Part shown: positions 19,541-29,978 of the stretch, piece after piece | Layout of the letters: every line of letters starts with the position of its first letter | Position numbering within the stretch: position 1 is the first letter of the stretch | From: CAWDDA01 sp963813345 | GTDB lineage: Bacteria; Acidobacteriota; Blastocatellia; RBC074 | Direction: 5' to 3' | Assembly (NCBI GenBank): GCA_963813345.1 | Contig: CAWEYR010000031.1 | Span: 1-64,000, forward strand | DNA length: 64,000 nucleotides | Made by a program: the position numbers and the translations under genes | Notes under the pieces: model-generated | Seen by the model: the letters and a program-made list of their open reading frames with translations, nothing else | What the model was told of the DNA's origin: nothing | Database searches by the model: none

Positions 19541-21254
19541 ATGATGAAGAGAAATGTTCTTTATTTATTTTGCCTGGCCAGCTTGACGGTCGTTATCGCG
19601 TCGTGCGCATACGAAGCACCGCGTACCGAGAAAGCGGCTTCACCGTCTACCGCAGCCGCGCGCTCCAGCATCACAAGCAATGACCTTCTGAATCACATCA
19701 AGGTGCTCGCCTCTGATGAATACGAAGGGCGCGCTCCGGGAACAAAAGGCGAAGACCTGACCGTCAACTACCTGACTGAACAGTTCAAGAAGCTCGGTCT
19801 CAAGCCGGGAAATCCTGATGGAACATTTGTTCAGAAAGTTCCTCTCGCTGGATTCACGCCGCAGCCGGCACTCTCCTTTGTTGCAGGCGGAAAGCCATTG
19901 AAACTTGATTACGCCACGGATTACATCGCGCGTTCTTTGCGTTATGTGCCGGAAGTGAAGGTTGAGAACTCCGATGTTGTCTTCGTTGGATATGGAGTGG
20001 TTGCACCCGAGTACGGCTGGGACGATTTCAAGGGCGTCGATGTCAAAGGCAAGACGATTGTGTTTCTGGTAAACGACCCGGCAATACCTGATCCAGTCAG
20101 ATCCGGCGAAACTCGATGAGAAGATGTTCAAAGGTAAGGCGATGACCTACTACGGGCGCTGGACATACAAATTCGAGATCGCATCGGAGAAAGGCGCCGC
20201 CGCAGCCATCGTTGTTCACGAAACGGGTCCGGCAGGTTATCCATTCGCAGCGCTTGCAAGCTGGCGAGGTGAGAATTTTGATATTCGTGCTGCTGACAAG
20301 AATATGAGCCGCGTTTCAGCTGAAGCCTGGATGACGGATACGAAAGCAAGAGAGTTGTTCCGAGCCGCTGGGAAGGACTTTGATGAGCTGAAGAAGGCAG
20401 CGCTTAGCCGCGATTTCAAACCCGTCGCGCTCGGCGCAAAAGCGAATTTGTCGATCAAGACGACTTTGAGAGAGATTGACTCTCAAAATGTTGTGGCAAA
20501 ACTTGAAGGATCGGATGCGAAGCTCAAGGACGAATATGTGATCTACACCGCGCATTGGGATCATATGGGCCGCGATCCGAAGCTCACCGGTGATCAGATA
20601 TTCAATGGCGCTCTCGATAATGCATCCGGTACTGCGGGTTTGCTCGAGATAGCGAAGGCGTTTACAAAGCTCGAGTCGCCTCCGAAGCGTTCAGTGCTAT
20701 TCCTTGCGGTAACAGCAGAGGAGAAGGGCCTGCTCGGCGCGAAGTTCTATGCAAATAATCCGCTCTATCCCCTTGAGCGTACGCTTGCCGATATCAACAT
20801 GGATGGCGTCAATCAGTGGGGTCCGGCCAATGATGTGATTGTCGTTGGGCTCGGGAATTCAACTCTTGATGATGTCATCACGGAAGCGGCAAAGGAGCGC
20901 GGCCGTACGATCAAACCGGATGCTGAACCGGAAAAGGGTTTCTTTTATCGCTCCGATCATTTCGAGTTTGCCAAGCACGGCGTTCCGGCTCTCTACACGG
21001 ATTCAGGCAAAGATTTCATCGGCAAGCCTCAGGAATACGGGATGAAGAAGCGCGATGAATACACGACAAACGACTACCACAAAGTTTCGGATGAGGTGAA
21101 ACCGGACTGGGACTTGTCCGGAGCGGTCGAGGATTTGCAGCTCCTTTTCGAAACGGGATACAAGGTAGTTCAGGCCGACAAGTGGCCCGAGTGGAAGCAG
21201 GGAACTGAGTTCAAAGCAAAACGCGAAGCGATGCTCAAGACGAGCGGATCTTAG
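19541..21254 (+). CDS. M28-family zinc aminopeptidase, lipoprotein (frame break near 20105)
   Basis: About 570 residues. Lipoprotein signal with lipobox VIASC; PA-type insert (YVPEVKVENSDVVFVGYG, then AAIVVHETGPAGYPFAAL); M28 catalytic domain with metal ligands in YTAHWDHMG, GALDNASGTAG and AVTAEEKGLLGAKFYA (general-base Glu), and a final histidine in YRSDHFEFAKHGVPALY. The first frame stops at 20119 after an aberrant tail (PVRSGETR); the second frame continues SDPAKLDEKMFKGKA, so one base is wrong near 20105. It cleaves N-terminal residues from peptides in the periplasm. GGAGG precedes ATG 19541; ATG 19544 is an alternative start. Confidence 0.9.
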
Positions 21255-21310
21255 TGAAACGGTGACTTCGCAGCCTGCGACTCTTGGGAGTGCGGCCGGC
21301 TAGCCTGGCG

Positions 21311-21545
21311 CGGCGCTGCTTCGAGCGCGATCCCGCTGAGCGGTGCGAGAACGTAGCCAGCGGTTGAGTCTTCGAAACCCCTGGATCGATTGCAGTGACC
21401 AATGCATCCCGGAGGGATGCGAGTAAAGACGGACACGTTTCACCAGATCCGTTTCTCGCATCCCTCCGGGACGCAATCGTTCTCACGGATGCAATCGGGG
21501 TTTCGAGACTCAACCCTGGCTAGTCTTTACGCCTCCGGCGTAAGA
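21311..21545. repeat. Large nested palindrome (family D), copy 1
   Basis: Outer arms GGTTGAGTCTTCGAAACCCC and GGGGTTTCGAGACTCAACC enclose inner arms GCATCCCGGAGGGATGCGAG and CTCGCATCCCTCCGGGA. The unit ends with the palindrome TTACGCCTCCGGCGTAA. A second copy in the same order lies at 32957-33204. Confidence 0.9.
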
Positions 21546-21559
21546 CAGATTCCAAACGT

Positions 21560-21602
21560 CTAGACTCCAGGCGCCAGACTTCAGCCTGGCGCTCCCAGGT
21601 CA
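21560..21602. repeat. Partial family C palindrome
   Basis: CTCCAGGCGCCAG...CTGGCGCTCCCAGG near 21565-21598 is a short member of the GCGCTCCCAGG family. It adjoins family D copy 1. Confidence 0.55.
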
Positions 21603-21632
21603 CGAGCGAAGTCGGTGTGGTAATCACTGAGA

Positions 21633-22381
21633 ATGATTGGCTCATTGATTGTCTACTCAGGTTTCCTTATCGCGATAGCCGGGCTTCTTCTCGTCATACG
21701 CCCGGTCCGGCGCCTTGGCATAACAAAACGCTCGCGCGGACTGGCAGTAGCTGGAGCCGGAGCGGCTATGGCGATCATCGGCTTGCTGGCGCCGGCGTTA
21801 GAGTCACAGGTAAGTCATGTCCAGAACACGTCTCGACGAATTCGCTCCGCGCTGGCAGTTTCGCGAATACCACTCGATCAGAATCGCCGCTCCACCAGAG
21901 CGTGTTTTCGAAGCGATCAAACAAGTGAGGGCTGATGAGATCGCTCTTTTCCACGCATTGACCTGGCTCCGTCGAGGAGGCCGGCCGCTGCCGGAAAGCA
22001 TTCTGAACGCCGGTGTTCGCAACCCGTTGATTGACGTGGCTACGCGAAGTGGCTTCCTGTCACTCGCCGACGACCGTCCTACGGAGTTGGTGATCGGTAC
22101 TGCTGTTGTTGCGCCTCCCGGCATGCGCGGAACGCTGACGCCGGAAACCTTCCGAAAGGAATTGCCACAAGGATTCGCTCTGGCTACGATGAACTTCCTC
22201 GTTTCACCGGACGGGCCACAACGGTTCGTTGGTGTCGACCGAGACGCGCGTGTTTGCGAACAGTGACTCAGCCCGGCGACAGTTTGCTGCTTACTGGCGA
22301 GTCATTTATCCAGGCAGCGCCATCATTCGCCGGATGTGGCTGCGTGCGATTCGGCGACGAGCGATAGACGACAAGCCGTAA
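21633..22381 (+). CDS. Membrane-anchored SRPBCC-like protein (two frame breaks)
   Basis: An N-terminal piece (MIGSLIVYSGFLIAIAGLLL, then LAVAGAGAAMAIIGLLAP) gives two membrane helices. After a shift between 21805 and 21830 a soluble domain follows (WQFREYHSIRIAAPPERVFE AIKQV, GFLSLADDRPTELVIGTAVV, FALATMNFLVSPDG), which looks like a polyketide-cyclase/START (SRPBCC) fold. A second shift near 22230 restores the C-terminus VSTETRVFANSDSARRQFAA and IIRRMWLRAIRRR, stopping at 22381. It is probably one protein of about 245 residues. The function is unknown; SRPBCC proteins bind hydrophobic ligands. Confidence 0.6.
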
Positions 22382-22393
22382 GACTGTTACCGA

Positions 22394-23348
22394 TGGCGAA
22401 AAAAACAATAACGCTTATCATATTCGGCGCTGACCGCGAGTTATGGACGGGCTCGAAGGCCAGACTCACGGTCACCGATCTCAGCCGTTCCCCGCTCAGA
22501 GGTACTAAAGCAGCACACCCTGAGTTCCGGGACATCGACTGTAATCATTCATCTCGACCTTCATTTCGACGCCGGGCAGGTATATGGATTGTCAGATCGA
22601 CGTCCCGAAACACCGCTCCGCCTGGCAATTGATCAATCGTCGCTCTATTTCTGCGTCGTGAGCCTTCGGCGAGGTCGAGGCAGAAGCAATCATCGTCCGC
22701 TTGATGCTCCTTCCCAAAAAGACTGCCTCCTCCGATTTAACTTTTGGTTATGAAAGGATGCGAAACGCGGGATCACCGATGGTAGCGGACGGAACAGGAT
22801 TGAGCGAGGAAGAGTATCTTGCAATGTCGGTGCCTCGGCAGATGGCACTCCTCAATCTCGAAGCAAAACTGCGACAGACTTCAATTCCAGGCGTTCCACT
22901 GCTTTCTTATGTACGGGCCGTGCGGCACGTTGCGGCGGACCGCGTGTTCATCTTTGTCAAGGCGTCATTGAAACAGCTCGTCGATCTTTCGCCTGATTTC
23001 GCGAGTGCTCGGGGTCACGCGTCGCCTGACGATGCGCCTATTCCGTTGCCGGCACATCCGGACAGTTGGAAACATCGAGGTTTTGGTGCGGGCAATCTGC
23101 AGCTCTCCTTTGCGCGCATTTCGGAAACGCTGCCTTCAGATACTGGACAGCAGGTCTTCTCGGTAGACGCCGATATTGACCTGGAGAGTGGTCTCGAGCA
23201 CGTCTTCGAGTGGCTGAACAATCATGTTTTTCAGCCGGGAAAGAAGACAGATCAGTTTCAGGTGTATGCGCTGCTCTTCGCGCAGAACGTTATTCCATAC
23301 TATAAGCTCGATCCATTACCCGAGCCGCATGGGCAGCGATTGAGCTGA
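22394..23348 (+). CDS. Conserved protein of unknown function (two or more frame breaks)
   Basis: Three pieces appear collinear. The first is MAKKTITLIIFGADRELWTG to about 22510. The second, in another frame, includes GTSTVIIHLDLHFDAGQVYG. The third, from about 22690 to 23348, includes VRLMLLPKKTASSDLTFGYE, PRQMALLNLEAKLRQT, VRHVAADRVFIFVKASLKQL and VFSVDADIDLESGLEHVFEW. I recognise no catalytic motif and no signal peptide. It starts 12 bases after the preceding gene and is followed within 10 bases by the next, so it is part of a tight cassette. Confidence 0.55.
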
Positions 23349-23356
23349 AGATTGGA

Positions 23357-23990
23357 GTGTGGCACGTGACCGCACGTCGGAAGGCATTCATCGGACTAAA
23401 AGCCAGGACAGGGCGAGCCATATTCGTCGTCCTCGTCGAACGCGACGGCGACTCCTATCCTCAAGTTCTCACAAAAGGAGAACTCGTTCTCACGGATCCC
23501 AAGGTTGCGGCTACATTTCAGCCTTATCACGACGTGCTCGATCTGCCCTGGGAGCGTGCGAAAATTGCGGTCCGCAAGGCGGCTTCGATCATTGAAGCGA
23601 CAGCAACGAAATCACTTTCGTTACTTGCTCGCGAAGTTAATTCAGATGAGCTCGAGGTCTGTGGTGTGGGAATCGTAGGAGCGCCGGATCGAAATCTGGA
23701 GGCGATCGGAGGACCGCACATTCGAGCACACGCAGCCGAAGGGTTGTTTTTTCGCCAGGTACTGGACGCGGCCGCCGACGCAAACAAACTCTACCGGCGC
23801 ACATTTCCTGAACGCACACTTGTCGAAATCGCGGTATCCGGAGTTGAGCCGGGATAGTAATTGGCTCAAGCGCGGTCTCGATGAAATGGGCCGCAGTGTT
23901 GAAAGGCCGTGGCGCGCTGATGAGAAATCCGCAACATTGGCGGCCTGGCTGACGCTAGAAGCCCGATCGTCTCGAAGGAGGAATCAATGA
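23357..23990 (+). CDS. Conserved protein of unknown function (frame break near 23850)
   Basis: From GTG 23357 the protein reads MWHVTARRKAFIGLKARTGR, followed by PYHDVLDLPWERAKIAVRKA and LEVCGVGIVGAPDRNLEAIG. The first frame ends at 23857 (VSGVEPG). Another frame continues with LKRGLDEMGRSVERPWRADE and ATLAAWLTLEA to a TGA at 23988-23990, which overlaps the ATG of the next gene (ATGA), so the joined form is probably right. The KARTGRA segment and the GVGIVGAPDR loop might suggest an ASKHA/nuclease-like nucleotide-binding fold, but this is speculative. Confidence 0.6.
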
Positions 23991-24958
23991 ACACCTTGGG
24001 TGATCAAGATGCTCGTACCTGGCCCGACCTGCCACTGAGCGCGTGGAGCGACACGTAGGCGACGCTTCACTTGTGGACGCAGATCGTCGGAAAAGTTCGG
24101 CTGACTCTAAGTCCACCGCTGAATCATTCATGGCACGTGACGCTCTACGTTACGAGCAGAGGGTTGACTACGTCACCCATTCCTCACGGCTTGAGAACCT
24201 TCGAGGTGAATTTCGATTTCATCGATCATCGGCTATTGATCGAATCCAGCGACGGTGGCAGGGCAGGCTTCGAGCTTGAGCCGCAGTCGGTCGCGGCGTT
24301 TTATCAGCGGCTGATGCGTGAGTTGGATAGTCTGGATTTACACGTTGCGATCAATCGCAAACCAAACGAAGTTCCCGAAGCGATTCCATTTGATCAGGAC
24401 GAATCGCATTCAGCGTACGACCGCGACTACGCGAACCGGTTCTGGCGGGTACTGGTGCAGGCAGACCGCCTCTTCAAGGAGTTCCGCTCGCGCTTTACGG
24501 GCAAGTGCAGTCCCGTGCATTTTTTCTGGGGCGCTCCCGATCTGGCGGTCACTCGGTTCTCAGGACGGCGAGCCCCGGTACATCCCGGCGGTGTGCCGAA
24601 TCTACCCGACACGATAGCCATAGAAGCTTACTCGCACGAAGTCAGCAGTTGCGGGTTCTGGCCTGGTGGAGGCCCAATTAACTACCCGGCTTTTTACTCG
24701 TATGCCTATCCGGAACCCGCTGGTTTCTCAGAGGTAGAGGTGAGGCCCGCATCTGCCTTCTACAGCACGGACCTACGGGAATTCATACTCCCGTACTCGA
24801 GCGTTCAGCAGGCGGAATCACCGGATGAGGCAGTGCTCGAGTTTCTGCAGACGACGTACGAAGCGGCCGCTGACCTGGCGAATTGGGACCGAAGTTCGCT
24901 TGAGTTGAATCGCTGCTGTGATCATGAGCTCTCCCGACCGTATCAGCTCCGCGCCTGA
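23987..24958 (+). CDS. DUF5996-family protein (frame break near 24055)
   Basis: ATG 23987 follows AAGGAGG. The first piece, MNTLGDQDARTWPDLPLSAW, runs into a stop after WSDT; one base later the frame continues ATLHLWTQIVGKVRLTLSPP and covers the rest (NHSWHVTLYVTSRGLTTSPI, VHFFWGAPDLAVTRFSGRRA, CGFWPGGG, PAFYSYAYPEPAGF). This matches the DUF5996 pattern, whose role is unknown. It overlaps the upstream stop by four bases (ATGA), implying translational coupling. Confidence 0.8.
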
Positions 24959-24996
24959 CCAGCAGTCCCCGGTGTACTACATGCCCAAGAAAAAAG

Positions 24997-25024
24997 TTGT
25001 CGCGGCCGGCTTTTCCCGTATAAT
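24997..25024 (+). promoter_or_regulatory. Candidate sigma-70 promoter for the SIR2/STAND genes
   Basis: -35 TTGTCG (24997-25002), 16-base spacer, and a perfect -10 TATAAT (25019-25024). It lies about 125 bases upstream of the SIR2 ATG and after the DUF5996 stop, suggesting the SIR2 gene starts its own transcript. Confidence 0.45.
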
Positions 25025-25150
25025 TCGCGGGAGAAGAGGGTCGCACGCTCGGCGTGGTCGAGCCTGTACGTTGTTTACAAAAGGGTCGAACTCAGCCAGG
25101 CGGTCGCAGAATGTCAAATCGACCGCGATTCGGCCCTCAGGAAGTTTCAT

Positions 25151-26173
25151 ATGTCATCTCCTACAGATGCTCATTTCAGGTCTGTTGTGAGGGCAATCGT
25201 CGATGGGCGGCTGGTTCCGTTTCTCGGAGCCGGATTCAATGTGCCCGGCCGACCGGAAAGTGCTCCGCCGTGGAGCGGAGAGTGCGAATTCCTGCCAAGT
25301 GGCAGCGAGCTCTCATGGTACCTCGCAGAAACCTTCGATTACCCGAATGATCTGGATAGACGGAACCTGGTACGGGTTTCGCAATACGTCGAAGTACTCA
25401 ACGGCACCGGTCCCTTGTACGAGTTACTTCGAAGAATCTTCACAAATGAGAGATACCGGCCAGCTGCGCAACACAAGTTCCTCGCAAGTCTCCCCGGCAT
25501 CTCCCGGCCGCTTGGAATACCTCCGCGTTATCAGCTCGTAGTGACGACGAATTACGATGATATGCTCGAGCATGCCTTGCGTGAGGCGGAGCGGGAGTTT
25601 GATCTTGCGATCTATGTTGCGACGGGTTCGAGCAGTGGAAAGTTTGTGCACCGTCATCCTGAAGGGTATGCAAATCTGATAGACAAGCCGAACATCTATC
25701 CCAGCCTCTCGCTCGAGGAGCGTCCGGTGATCCTCAAGATTCATGGCGCGGTCGACCGTGAGCACGAAGACAAGGACAGCTACGTTATCACCGAAGATGA
25801 CTATATCGACTACATGACTCGGCTCGATATTGAGAAGCTGCTTCCGGTGAAACTGCTCGCGAAGCTGCGAAAATGCAATTTTCTGTTTCTGGGTTACAGT
25901 CTGAGCGACTGGAATCTGCGTGCGATACTCGGCCGCATATGGGGTGAACAATCCCGAAACTACCAGTCGTGGGCGGTACAGCTGAATCCGGATCCAATCG
26001 ACGTCAAGTTCTGGACACGGCGTGGAGTGGAGATTATCGACGCAGACCTCGGAGAATACGTCGCAGAGCTGAGCCGGCTGCTCAGTACTCAGCCAGGCAA
26101 CGGACAATACAAAGCATTGCAGGCAGTCGTTGTCGGAAGCGATTTGGAGTGCGGCGGCTTGGCGCCGCTTTAG
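25151..26173 (+). CDS. SIR2-like (SIR2_2) NADase-type effector
   Basis: 340 residues, intact. SIR2 motifs are complete: NAD-binding loop VPFLGAGFN (22-30), VVTTNYDDMLE (130-140, with N134 and D136), catalytic-type histidine H198 in LKIHG, and FLGYSLSDWNLRAIL (246-260). There is no zinc-binding Cys cluster, which is usual in defence SIR2 proteins that degrade NAD+ rather than deacetylate proteins. The last ten residues are encoded by a palindromic repeat arm. It lies 75 bases upstream of an nSTAND1-WD40 gene, as expected for an effector with a separate STAND sensor. NADase activity and a defence role are inferences from the family. Confidence 0.88.
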   Translation: MSSPTDAHFRSVVRAIVDGRLVPFLGAGFNVPGRPESAPPWSGECEFLPSGSELSWYLAETFDYPNDLDRRNLVRVSQYVEVLNGTGPLYELLRRIFTNERYRPAAQHKFLASLPGISRPLGIPPRYQLVVTTNYDDMLEHALREAEREFDLAIYVATGSSSGKFVHRHPEGYANLIDKPNIYPSLSLEERPVILKIHGAVDREHEDKDSYVITEDDYIDYMTRLDIEKLLPVKLLAKLRKCNFLFLGYSLSDWNLRAILGRIWGEQSRNYQSWAVQLNPDPIDVKFWTRRGVEIIDADLGEYVAELSRLLSTQPGNGQYKALQAVVVGSDLECGGLAPL

Positions 26174-26231
26174 TCTCCCGATCGGATCACTTGGCGGAGA
26201 CTAAAGCGGCGCCAAGCCGCCGCACTCCAAA
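26143..26231. repeat. Perfect 36-base inverted repeat
   Basis: 26143-26178 (TTTGGAGTGCGGCGGCTTGG...) is the exact reverse complement of 26196-26231, with a 17-base loop. It spans the SIR2 stop codon and most of the gap before the STAND gene. There is no T-run; it may weaken read-through or stabilise the upstream mRNA. Confidence 0.95.
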
Positions 26232-26248
26232 TAAAGACGCAGGCAAGA

Positions 26249-29200
26249 ATGGCAGGCGAGAGTCCCTACAAGGGTCTGGTTCCATTTGATGAAGAAGATG
26301 CGCCATTTTTCTTCGGGCGGGAGGAAGAGCGCGATCTGATTATCGCGAACCTGACTGCTTCACGCCTTACATTGCTCTATGGTGCGACGGGAGTCGGGAA
26401 GAGCTCAGTGCTTGGAGCGGGAGTTCTCTATCATATTCATGAAATAACGCGCGAGCACTGGAACCAGAACAAAGCCCCGGAGTTTGCTGTCGTCAGCCAT
26501 CGCATGTGGCGCGAAGATGCGGTTGGTGAACTCATCAAGCGGATTCAGGATTCGGTTGCACGAGCGCTTCAGGTTTCTATCGAAGACCTCTTTCCGGAAC
26601 CGCTCGGGTTGAGTGAAACGATCAAGCAGGGCGCAGATCGATTTGAAGACGGTCTCCTGATCATCCTCGATCAGTTCGAAAGCTACTTTCATTTTCACGC
26701 AAACGAAAACGGCAGTGGAACCTTTGGCCGCGAGTTCGCAAAGATCGTCAATGATCCGAGCGTGAGGGCAAACTTTCTGATTTCGATTCGCGAGGATGCT
26801 CTCGCAAAACTCGATTGCTTCAAAGGATCGATCCCGCGATTGTTCGACAACTACATGCGAATTGAGCATCTCGACCGCTGGGATGCCTATGACGCCATTA
26901 CCAAGCCGGTCGAAAAGTATTCTGCGTTGCTGCCGAGTGGTGAGCCGCCCTACAGCATCGAGCCGGAGCTGGTTGACGAGGTGTTGAATCAGGTCGCAAC
27001 GGGGAACGTAGTACTTGAAGCTGCTGCGATCAGAATCGATGCCAAGTCGACAGACAAGACACTGGTTGAAGCTCCGTTTCTGCAGCTCGTGATGGATCGG
27101 CTATGGCAGGAAGAGCAGAGACGGGGATCACGGTGCCTGCGCCTTGAAACGCTCAAACGTCTTGGCGGTGCGCAGACAATCATCCAGACTCACTTCGAAG
27201 AGAAGCTCAATGATCTGACCGTGACGCAGCGCGAGAATGCGGCGAAGATATTCAGACAGCTGGTGACGCGCACGGGTATCAAGATCATGCAAACGCTCGA
27301 GGACCTGATTTCCGAGCCTGAGCTGACGCGAGAAGCGGTCGTTGAAGTTGTGGAGAAGCTGTCGAGTCCCGGCGTTCGTATTCTGCGTCACGTTCCGCCA
27401 CCGCCGGATAACCCGACTCTCGAACGCTACGAGATATCACACGACATCCTTGCTCGCGCCGCGCGAGACTGGCGCAGAAAACAGGAAAAGGCCGAAGCGG
27501 ATCGTCATGCTGCTGAGGAGGCCGCCGAGCGTGAGGCCGAGATTCGTCGCGAACTTGAGCACAAGAGTGCACTCGCAGTGCTTGAAGAGGAGAAGCGGCG
27601 TCTGGCTCTCGAGCGGCGTCGAAACAAAGAATTGGGCGTGTTGCTGACAACCGTACTTGTCCTGCTGGCAGCAACGATCATTCTCGGCATCATTGCATGG
27701 AAGGGCTGGAACGAAGCTAAGTCACGATACTTTGCAATCCTCAGTCTCTCGCCTCAGGTGCAGGTCGACCAGGACCTGAGCGTGCTGCTGGCGGATGAAG
27801 CTATCAAGGCCAACCGCACTCAGGAGGCCGTGGCCGCTCTACGGCTTTCACTCTTTGACCGTCAGACTCGAAGAACGCTGCTCAGAGGTCATACCGCTCC
27901 GGTCTACAGCGGCGCATTCAGCCCGGATGGCAATTGGATTGTGACAGCGGGCCGCGATAATACGGCGATTCTGCGAAAGAGCTCGAGCCAACAACCCGCT
28001 GTTGTTCTTAAACACAAGTCGAGCGTTCGATCCGCAAACTTCAGCGCCGATGGCAGACGGATTCTCACAGCTTCCGACGATGGCGCTGTGAGGATCTGGG
28101 ATGATGTTATTGAACGGGCGGGCGAAGGAGCTGAGAACGGCACGCCCATCGAGCTCGATGCGTACACCTCGTCGATTGTGCTCATGCATCCACAAGCCGC
28201 CTTTAGTGGAGCATTCAGCCCCGACGGATCAATGGTTGCTACCGCCTGCTGGGACGATGATGGATGGATCTGGGACTTGAGGGGCGCCAAGCCGAAATGG
28301 ACTCAGAAACTCAAGCACGAGGGTGATGTATACAGCGCCGCCTTCAGCCCTGCGATGCAATATACCGGTGGAAATACTTCTTCCGGCGCCCCGGTTGTTA
28401 CCGCGAGCAAGGACGGGACGGCCCGGGTCTGGAACGCGCGAACAGGTGCCGAACTGCTGAAGCTGCAACACGAAGGCCCTGTATGGCGCGCAACTTACAA
28501 TCGCGCCGGCACTCGGATCGTTACAGCGAGCGAAGACAGGACAGCGAGAGTGTGGGATGCAATTACGGGACAGCAGATACTGACACTCAGACATCTCGAT
28601 ACTGTCCGCAGCGCTTCTTTCAGTCCCGATGGGCGTTGGATACTGACTGCCAGCGACGACCGGACAGCTCGCATTTGGGATGCTTCCAACGGACATTTGC
28701 TCTTCCCGCCACTGGTTCATTCATCTGCCGTCTACAGTGCTGAATTCAGCAGCGATGGCAAACGCATTGTGACGACGAGCATCGATCGAGTGGTACGGCT
28801 TTGGGAAGAGTTCAGCATCAATCCTGTTAGCGCAGTGGGCCCGCCGACTTTGTTGGGAGGTTCAAACGTTCCTCGATTTGTCGCGTCCTTCTCGCCTGAC
28901 GGAAAGTCAATTGTCACAGGTGGGGCAGACGGAGCGATCAGTCTTTGGAATGCCGAGAGGCTCGGGTTTTCTAACTACACGAGTCCTGAATGGACTGTTG
29001 ACGGCGGCGGCCCGGTGGGCTCGGCGGAGTTCAGCCCTGATGGCTCGTTGCTGGTTGCCGCGGTCGAGGATGGAGTCGCGCGAGTCTTCGATCGAGCAAC
29101 CGGAGCCAGGAATGGAACCGAGCTCCGTTTCTGACGCGGCGATCACGAGCGCGGTGTTCAGTCCGGACGGCTCTCACATTCTGACGGGTGAAATGGGAGG

Positions 29201-29856
29201 TGCAGCAAGTATCTGGGATGCAAAATCGCGTTCTCCAGTTGGCAAACTCACCCATGGAGCGGGCGATACTTGGCGTCGCTTACAGCCACAACGGAAATCT
29301 GATTGTAACTGCGGGTAGTGATCAAACCGCGAAAATCTGGCATGCGCAGACACGCGAGATGGTCGCCAGTCTCGATCATTCCGTGGGACCCGTGAGGAAA
29401 GCAGCTTTCAGTCCGGATGATAGCGTGGTGGTCACTGGAACTGGTGACGGCAGCGCATGGGTCTGGGAACGGTCTGACTGGGGGAAGGGAGCTTCGGCAA
29501 AGCCAAGGAGGCTTGGAGGGCACGCTTCGTCTGTCAACAGTATCTCCTTCAGCAAGGATGGCGCCTGGCTTGTTACAGCGAGTAGCGACGGCACCGTACG
29601 CATATGGGACACGGCCACCTGGACGTCGCTCTTCGAGCTGCGATTGCACGGAGGCGCGGTCTTCAGCGCATCGTTCGATCCCACAAGAGCAGGCAGTCAA
29701 TCCGGTGAGAGAGTCGTTACCGCCAGCGGTGACGGAACCTCGTTGATTTACACCTGCGAGGCCTGCCGGCCCGTCGATTCTCTGCGCGAGCTGGTACGTG
29801 ATCGCGTAAAGCGTACTCTCACGCCGGAGGAGAAGGTAAGATTCCGGGTGCGGTGA
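26249..29856 (+). CDS. nSTAND1 NTPase - transmembrane - WD40 (14 repeats) protein, frame breaks near 29130 and 29270
   Basis: About 1200 residues. N-terminal SPYKGLVPFDEEDAPFFFGR is the standard nSTAND1 opening; Walker A GATGVGKSS (45-53); Walker B LLIILDQFES (136-145); SIREDALAKLDCF follows as the sensor region. A charged coiled coil (about 420-460) leads to one membrane helix (LLTTVLVLLAATIILGIIAW, about 464-484), then 14 WD40 units from about residue 544, consistent with two seven-blade propellers. The frame ends at 29134 but further WD units follow in two other frames, ending CEACRPVDSLRELV near the C-terminus. There is no effector domain in the chain; the SIR2 gene upstream is the likely effector. 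STAND proteins oligomerise on ligand sensing. Confidence 0.9.
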
Positions 29857-29978
29857 ATCCGGTAACTTATGCCGCTCCTACGGCGGGCACTCCGATCGAT
29901 CGCGGTTTAGGACTATAAACATTTGGCTCCGTCCGGTGCCAGATCCGACAAGTCCTGAGTTGGACTGAAGATTCTGTA

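Noticed and set aside
21311..21545. Possible CRISPR or IS terminal repeat
   Set aside because: No regularly spaced direct repeats and no transposase; the structure is a nested palindrome present as two dispersed copies.
25424..26107. 227-residue minus-strand frame
   Set aside because: Antisense shadow of the SIR2 gene, whose motifs are clear on the plus strand.
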